This document shows, piece after piece, positions 59,400 to 64,000 of a stretch of DNA of 64,000 nucleotides. The stretch covers positions 496,001 to 560,000 of the forward strand of contig NZ_QXTG01000002.1 in assembly GCF_003581425.1 (NCBI RefSeq), read 5' to 3'. The translations under genes and the position numbers were made by a program. This stretch comes from Amnibacterium setariae. Lineage in GTDB: Bacteria > Actinomycetota > Actinomycetes > Actinomycetales > Microbacteriaceae. The notes below the pieces were generated by a model. The model was not told the DNA's origin and ran no database searches. It worked only from the letters and a program-made list of their open reading frames with translations. Numbering within the stretch: the first letter of the stretch is position 1; each line of letters opens with the position of its first letter.

Positions 59400-59741
59400 T
59401 CAGGCGGGGAGCTCTTCGGCCGGGATCGGGGTGGGGTCGACGAGCACGTCGCCGCCCTCGACGGTGACCCGGAAGACGGGGACCGGCTGGTAGGCCGGCA
59501 GGGTGAGCGGTCGCCCGCTCGTCAGGGAGAACTTCGAGCCGTGCGCCCAGCACTCCAGGGTGTCGTCCTCGACGAACCCTTCCGCGAGCGAGATGTCGCC
59601 GTGGGTGCAGGTGTCACCGATGGCGAAGACGTCGCCGTTGCCGTCCTTCACGACGGCGACGGGCGTGCCGCCCACGACGACGCGGATGGCGGTGTCCTGC
59701 TCGAGGTCGTCGATGCCGCAGACGCGCTCGGGGGCGCTCAT
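59400..59741 (-). CDS. Rieske-type [2Fe-2S] ferredoxin in suf operon
   Basis: 113 aa. Rieske ligands: CTHGDISLAEG (Cys-x-His) and CWAHGSKFSLTSGRP (Cys-x2-His), similar to the ferredoxin subunits of non-heme iron oxygenases, whence its common annotation. Placement between sufD and sufC points to electron supply or a holding role in cluster assembly. Start overlaps the sufD stop (ATGA). Confidence 0.92.
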   Translation of the reverse strand: MSAPERVCGIDDLEQDTAIRVVVGGTPVAVVKDGNGDVFAIGDTCTHGDISLAEGFVEDDTLECWAHGSKFSLTSGRPLTLPAYQPVPVFRVTVEGGDVLVDPTPIPAEELPA

Positions 59742-61000
59742 CGGGCCTCCCCCGCGAGCTCGGCCTCGATCGCGTCCTGGAGCCGGACCTCGAGCGCGGG
59801 CACGCCGATCTTCTGCACGATCGAGGACAGGAACCCGCGCACGACGAGGCGCCGCGCGACCTCCTCCGGGATGCCCCGGGCCTGCAGGTAGAAGAGCTGC
59901 TCGTCGTCGAAGCGGCCGGTCGCGGAGGCGTGGCCGGCGCCGGCGATGTCGCCGGTCTCGATCTCGAGGTTCGGCACGGAGTCGGCGCGGGTGCCGTCGG
60001 TGAGCACGAGGTTGCGGTTCTGCTCGTAGGAGTCGGTGCCGGTCGCGTCCGGGCCGATCAGCACGTCGCCGATCCAGACCGTGTGCGCGCCCTCGCCCTG
60101 CAGCGCGCCCCGGTACTCGACGCGACCCTTCGTGTGGTCGGCCTCGTGGAACAGGAAGACCTGGCTCTCCAGGTGCTGCGCAGCGTCGGCGAAGTAGACG
60201 CCGAGCAGGTCGCCGTCCGCCCCGGAGCCGGCGAGCGTGACGGACGGGTTGACCCGCACGACGCCGCCGCCGAAGGAGACGACGACGTGCTTCAGGTGCG
60301 CGTCGCGGCCGACCTGCGCGAAGTGGTTCGCGACGTGCTTCGCCTCGTCGGCCCAGTCCTGCACGGTCACGACGGTGACGTCCGCGCCGTCGCCGACGAG
60401 GATCTCGACGTTCTCGGCGAGCTGCGCCGAACCGCGGTTGTCGAGCACGACCACGCCGCGGGAGAAGGCCTTCGCGTCGACGATCGTGTGCGCACCGCGG
60501 GCGGTCGGACCGAACGCGCTGCGGATCAGGGTCGTCGAGGAGGGCTCCTCGCCCGTCAGGCGCACGAGCAGCGCCTCCTGGAACGACGACCAGGCGTTGG
60601 CCGCCGCGCGGTCCTCCGGGATGCCGGCGGTGCCGATGCGGGCGTCGTCGCGGCCGACCCAGGTCACCTCGGCGCCCTCGGTCGTCTCGATCCCGAGCTC
60701 GTACCGGCCGCCGTCGAGCTCGCCGGCGATCAGGCCCTGCAGCGCGTCGACCGGGGTCAGCTTCCAGCCCGCCTCGCGACCGGTGACCGGCGGGAAGGCG
60801 CTCACGTCGGTGGAGGCGAACCGCTCGTTGCGGGTCTGCACCGGCACGGGCGAGCCAGCGCCGTGCGACGCGGTCGCGTCGGCGATGATCGCCGGCCGGG
60901 TGCCGGTGCCGGTCACGACGGGCGTCGTGCTCCCCTGCGCGGGGTGCTCCGGGTCCGTCGAGAGGGTCGTCACGGTGTCCGTCTCAGACCTGTCCGCCAC
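59738..61000 (-). CDS. sufD: SufD, Fe-S assembly scaffold subunit
   Basis: 420 aa. The right-handed beta-helix core with GADVTVVTVQDWADEAKHVA and the C-terminal DDEQLFYLQARGIPEEVARR and VRGFLSSIVQKIGVP are typical SufB/D features. The N-terminal about 100 residues are variable. GTG start at 61000 follows directly on the sufB stop (TAG then GTG), so translation is coupled. Forms the SufBC2D complex. Confidence 0.93.
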   Translation of the reverse strand: MADRSETDTVTTLSTDPEHPAQGSTTPVVTGTGTRPAIIADATASHGAGSPVPVQTRNERFASTDVSAFPPVTGREAGWKLTPVDALQGLIAGELDGGRYELGIETTEGAEVTWVGRDDARIGTAGIPEDRAAANAWSSFQEALLVRLTGEEPSSTTLIRSAFGPTARGAHTIVDAKAFSRGVVVLDNRGSAQLAENVEILVGDGADVTVVTVQDWADEAKHVANHFAQVGRDAHLKHVVVSFGGGVVRVNPSVTLAGSGADGDLLGVYFADAAQHLESQVFLFHEADHTKGRVEYRGALQGEGAHTVWIGDVLIGPDATGTDSYEQNRNLVLTDGTRADSVPNLEIETGDIAGAGHASATGRFDDEQLFYLQARGIPEEVARRLVVRGFLSSIVQKIGVPALEVRLQDAIEAELAGEAR

Positions 61001-62419
61001 CTAGCCGACGCTCCCTTCCATGCCCATCTCGATGAGCTTGTTCAGCTCGAGGGCGTACTCCATCGGCAGCTCGCGCGCGATCGGCTCGATGAAGCCGCGC
61101 ACGATCATCGCCATCGCCTCGTCCTCGGGCATGCCGCGGCTCATCAGGTAGAAGAGCTGCTCCTCGCTGACCTTCGAGACGGTCGCCTCGTGGCCGAGCT
61201 GCACGTCGTCGACGCGGATGTCGATCGCCGGGTAGGTGTCGGAGCGGCTGATCGTGTCGACGAGCAGCGCGTCGCAGCGGACGGTGTTCGCCGAGTGGTG
61301 CGCGTTCGGGTCGACGCGGACCTCGCCGCGGTAGCCGGCCCGGCCGCCGCCGCGCGCGATCGACTTCGAGACGATCGACGACTGGGTGTACGGCGCCATG
61401 TGGATCATCTTCGCGCCGGCGTCCTGGTGCTGACCGGGCCCCGCGAAGGCCACCGAGAGCGTCTCACCCTTGGCGTGCTCGCCGACCAGGTAGATCGACG
61501 GGTACTTCATCGTCACCTTGGAGCCGATGTTGCCGTCGATCCACTCCATCGTCGCGCCCTCGTGCGCGATCGCGCGCTTGGTGACGAGGTTGTAGACGTT
61601 GTTCGACCAGTTCTGGATGGTCGTGTACCGGACGCGGGCGTTCTTCTTGACCACGATCTCGACGACCGCGGAGTGCAGCGAGTCGCTCTTGTAGATCGGC
61701 GCCGTGCAGCCCTCGATGTAGTGCACGTAGGAGCCCTCGTCGGCGATGATCAGCGTCCGCTCGAACTGGCCCATGTTCTCGGTGTTGATCCGGAAGTAGG
61801 CCTGCAGCGGGATGTCGACGTGGACGCCCTTCGGCACGTAGACGAAGGAGCCGCCCGACCACACCGCGGTGTTCAGGCCCGCGAACTTGTTGTCGCCGGC
61901 GGGGATGACCGTGCCGAAGTACTCCTCGAAGAACTCGGGGTGCTCCTTGAGCGCGGTGTCCGTGTCCATGAAGATCACCCCCTTCTCCTCCAGCTCCTCC
62001 TGGATCTGGTGGTAGACGACCTCGGACTCGTACTGGGCCGCGACGCCGCCGACGAGGCGCTGGCGCTCCGCCTCCGGGATGCCGAGGCGCTCGTACGTGT
62101 TCCGGATGTCCTCGGGGAGGTCCTCCCACGTCTGCGCCTGGCGCTCGGTGGACTTCACGAAGTACTTGATGTTGTCGAAGTCGATGCCGGAGAGGTCGGC
62201 GCCCCACATCGGCATGGGCTTGCGGTCGAACATCGACAGGCCCTTGAGGCGGTTGCGCAGCATCCATTCGGGCTCGCCCTTGCGGGCGGAGATGTCGCGG
62301 ACCACGTCGGCGGAGAGCCCCCGCTTCGCGGAGGCGCCTGCGGCGTCGGAGTCGGCCCAGCCGAACTCGTAGACGCCGAGCCCCTCGAGCTCGGGGCGGT
62401 CGATCAGCACGTCGGACAT
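61001..62419 (-). CDS. sufB: SufB, Fe-S cluster scaffold
   Basis: 472 aa. [40 protein letters not shown], and the conserved Cys/His-rich C-terminus ([20 protein letters not shown], then [20 protein letters not shown]). The ATG at 62419 ([15 protein letters not shown]) has GAGGAGAGGAG about 8-18 bases upstream. A -10-like TAGGAT (62572-62577, minus) would give a leader near 150 bases. First gene of the operon; no SufR regulator is present here. Confidence 0.96.
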   Translation of the reverse strand: MSDVLIDRPELEGLGVYEFGWADSDAAGASAKRGLSADVVRDISARKGEPEWMLRNRLKGLSMFDRKPMPMWGADLSGIDFDNIKYFVKSTERQAQTWEDLPEDIRNTYERLGIPEAERQRLVGGVAAQYESEVVYHQIQEELEEKGVIFMDTDTALKEHPEFFEEYFGTVIPAGDNKFAGLNTAVWSGGSFVYVPKGVHVDIPLQAYFRINTENMGQFERTLIIADEGSYVHYIEGCTAPIYKSDSLHSAVVEIVVKKNARVRYTTIQNWSNNVYNLVTKRAIAHEGATMEWIDGNIGSKVTMKYPSIYLVGEHAKGETLSVAFAGPGQHQDAGAKMIHMAPYTQSSIVSKSIARGGGRAGYRGEVRVDPNAHHSANTVRCDALLVDTISRSDTYPAIDIRVDDVQLGHEATVSKVSEEQLFYLMSRGMPEDEAMAMIVRGFIEPIARELPMEYALELNKLIEMGMEGSVG

Positions 62420-62571
62420 GAACGGTGCTCCTCTCCTCGCCGGTGTCAACGCGACCCGCACGCGGTGCATTCCGCGCGGCTCCCGCTCGATGCGCAGGGC
62501 GTCGATCGGGCGTGGGACGCGGTCGGCTCGGGCGCGCCGGCGGCGCGCTCCCGGCCTCCGGCCGAGCAGCG

Positions 62572-62577
62572 ATCCTA
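62572..62577 (-). promoter_or_regulatory. Probable -10 of the suf operon
   Basis: TAGGAT on the minus strand, in the gene-free 193 bases between ctaA and sufB. The resulting leader is GC-rich with several short hairpins, but I recognise no riboswitch. Confidence 0.45.
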
Positions 62578-62612
62578 CCGCCGGGCGGTCCCCGCCGGGC
62601 GCGTGCGGCCGA

Positions 62613-63629
62613 TCAGCGCAGCGCTTCCGCAGGCGTGCGCTCGGGCGCGGCGACGTCGCGCACCGGGATCACCCGCCCGAACAGCGCCGGATGCGTGTCG
62701 AGCAGCACGCGGAGCACGCCGACCCACACGAGAGCGGCACCCAGCAGGTGGACGACGACGAACACCGCCGGCAGCCCGGTGAGCGCCTGGGCGACGCCGA
62801 CGAGCGCCTGGGCGGCGAGCACCGCCAGCAGCAGGACGACGCGGCGACGGGCGAGTGCGGTCGCGGCGCCGCCCTCCCGCAGCTGCAGCAGCAGCACGAC
62901 CGACAGCGCGATCACGGCGACGGCGGCGGCGCCGTGCACGACCGTGATCGCGGTCCAGCTCACGCCCATCCGCGGCACGTCCGCCGAGTCGCCGGAGTGC
63001 GGCCCGGCGCCGGTCACCACCGTGCCGAGCACGACGAGGACCGCGGCCGCGGCGGTGAGGACCCAGGAGGCGGTGCCGGCAGCGGCGCCGACCGGGCTCG
63101 CGGCGGCGGACTGCCGGGCGCGGTGCCAGGTCAGCGTCGTCGTGGTGAGCAGCGCGAACGCGAGCACGAAGTGCACGGCGACGAAGTAGGGGTTGAGCCC
63201 CGCCAGCACGGTCAGGCCGCCCGCGACCGCGTTGACGACGACGAGCCAGAACTGGCTCCACGCCAGACGGGTGAGCGGGCGCTGCCGGACCCGCTGCAGG
63301 CGGGCGGCGACGATCGCCCAGGCGACGGCCGCGATCAGCACGCTCGTGAGCGCGCGGTTGCCGAACTCGATGGCCCCGTGGATGCCGAGCGCCGGCGTCG
63401 TGGTGAGCGATCCGGCCTCGCAGACCGGCCAGGTGGGGCAGCCGAGGCCGGAGCCGGTGACCCGCACCACGCCGCCGGTGACGACGATGAGGATGCTGAC
63501 GAGCAGCGCCGCGGTGGTCCCCCAGCGCAGCGCGCGGTTCCCGAGCACGACCCGCTCGGCCAGCCAGCCGAACGGCGTCCGCAGCCGGAACCCCCGCTGC
63601 CGGAGCCACTGACGCGTCGATCCGCTCAC
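62613..63629 (-). CDS. ctaA: Heme A synthase CtaA (COX15)
   Basis: 338 aa with eight TM helices, converting heme O to heme [21 protein letters not shown] is the conserved first-loop motif (with Cys), [17 protein letters not shown] carries a heme His neighbour, [14 protein letters not shown] and [16 protein letters not shown] hold other heme histidines. GTG start at 63629, preceded at seven bases by TAGAAT (63637-63642): leaderless. Works with ctaB and SURF1 in building aa3 oxidase. Confidence 0.94.
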   Translation of the reverse strand: MSGSTRQWLRQRGFRLRTPFGWLAERVVLGNRALRWGTTAALLVSILIVVTGGVVRVTGSGLGCPTWPVCEAGSLTTTPALGIHGAIEFGNRALTSVLIAAVAWAIVAARLQRVRQRPLTRLAWSQFWLVVVNAVAGGLTVLAGLNPYFVAVHFVLAFALLTTTTLTWHRARQSAAASPVGAAAGTASWVLTAAAAVLVVLGTVVTGAGPHSGDSADVPRMGVSWTAITVVHGAAAVAVIALSVVLLLQLREGGAATALARRRVVLLLAVLAAQALVGVAQALTGLPAVFVVVHLLGAALVWVGVLRVLLDTHPALFGRVIPVRDVAAPERTPAEALR

Positions 63630-63630
63630 G

Positions 63631-63661
63631 GGGAGGATTCTACGGAGCGTCGAATCCTCCC
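63631..63661. promoter_or_regulatory. 10-bp dyad over the ctaA promoter
   Basis: GGGAGGATTC (63631-63640) and exact complement GAATCCTCCC (63652-63661), 11-base spacer. It covers the -10 TAGAAT, so it may be an operator; as it lies after the ctaB stop it could also be a terminator. Confidence 0.5.
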
Positions 63662-63691
63662 GGGGCGCTTCGCGCGGTTCTCGGGCGCGGC

Positions 63692-64000
63692 TCAGAGCCG
63701 GACGAGGACGTCGAGCGCGATGCCGAGGAAGACCAGCGAGAGCGAGCCGATGGACGCGTGGAAGACGCGCATCGGCGCCGCCTTCTCCCCCGCGAGCGCC
63801 CGGGCGTAGAGGCGGTGCGTCTCCCAGACGAACCAGCCGCCCGCGCCGAGCGCCACCACGGTGTAGATCGGGCCCATGCCGGCGACCGGGACGAGCAGCA
63901 GCGTGCAGGCGAGCGTCGCCCACGCGTAGAGGACGGTCTGCAGGCCGACCTGGCTCTGCGAGCGGATCGCGCCGAGCATCGGCACGCCGACCGACGAGTA
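63692..64000 (-). CDS. ctaB: Protoheme IX farnesyltransferase CtaB, C-terminal part
   Basis: Only the last 102 residues lie in the window; the frame runs off its edge. DDY-like YSSVGVPMLGAIR is the conserved loop of UbiA-type COX10/CtaB enzymes, followed by three TM helices (LYAWATLACTLLLVPVAGMG, IYTVVALGAGGWFVWETHRL, SIGSLSLVFLGIALDVLVRL). It makes heme O from protoheme and farnesyl diphosphate, feeding CtaA encoded next downstream. Confidence 0.92.
   Translation of the reverse strand, partial: YSSVGVPMLGAIRSQSQVGLQTVLYAWATLACTLLLVPVAGMGPIYTVVALGAGGWFVWETHRLYARALAGEKAAPMRVFHASIGSLSLVFLGIALDVLVRL

Noticed and set aside
1-64000. CRISPR array, prophage, IS element, restriction or toxin-antitoxin system
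   Set aside because: No regularly spaced direct repeats, transposase, integrase or nuclease/toxin genes were found; the repeats seen are palindromic and intergenic.

Overview
The window is very GC-rich, densely packed bacterial chromosome. Features that point to an actinomycete, most likely Microbacteriaceae (inferred from gene content, not proven), are the imuA'/imuB/dnaE2 mutasome under mycobacterial-type LexA boxes, a PASTA-bearing class A PBP beside a Ser/Thr kinase, GlgC/GlgA with TreS, SUF operon order, CtaA/CtaB, an IdeR-type iron box, DUF3099 and many GTG starts. There are about 61 genes, both ends cut genes (a kinase at the left, ctaB at the right), and no gene-free stretch exceeds 300 bases. 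I see no tRNA, rRNA, IS element, prophage or CRISPR.

Layout. 1-5.6 kb is envelope related: a Ser/Thr kinase converging on a class A PBP, then two paralogous small membrane proteins that end in an FtsK-gamma-like winged helix but have no motor. 5.7-18 kb is housekeeping and transport: aldo/keto reductase, CYTH-CHAD protein, MFS and APC permeases, a HhH protein, RecQ, two tiny acidic proteins, a Na+/H+ antiporter and a secreted Gly/Thr-rich protein. 18-27 kb is an SOS mutagenesis locus: imuA'-imuB and dnaE2, each behind a LexA box inside a leaderless promoter, with udgX and an SDR between them. 27-38 kb holds an aldo/keto reductase with a divergent XRE regulator, a VIT1-type transporter, an iron-regulated siderophore reductase, a helicase, a D,D-carboxypeptidase, a SpoU methyltransferase and a sirtuin. 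37.7-39.1 kb is a YtrA-type GntR operon whose first gene has an 8-bp tandem duplication at its start.

39-51 kb is carbohydrate metabolism and cell surface: glycosyltransferase, treS, exonuclease, a broken acetyltransferase, a GT39-like membrane protein, L31 type B, an ABC ATPase, divergent glgA/glgC, and serB. 51-58 kb has fabG, DUF3099, a zinc-finger protein, SURF1, an ABC-F ATPase, bioY and a divergent MocR regulator/yczE pair with a strikingly symmetric promoter. 58-62.4 kb is a sufB-sufD-Rieske-sufC-DUF59 operon. 62.6-64 kb is ctaA and the end of ctaB, so heme A synthesis lies beside Fe-S assembly.

The least explained items are the motorless FtsK-gamma proteins, a ~98-bp palindromic repeat present twice (37640 and 53512), the 8-bp duplication that puts a perfectly placed ATG out of frame (37814), and a repeat-like insertion read in frame inside dnaE2.
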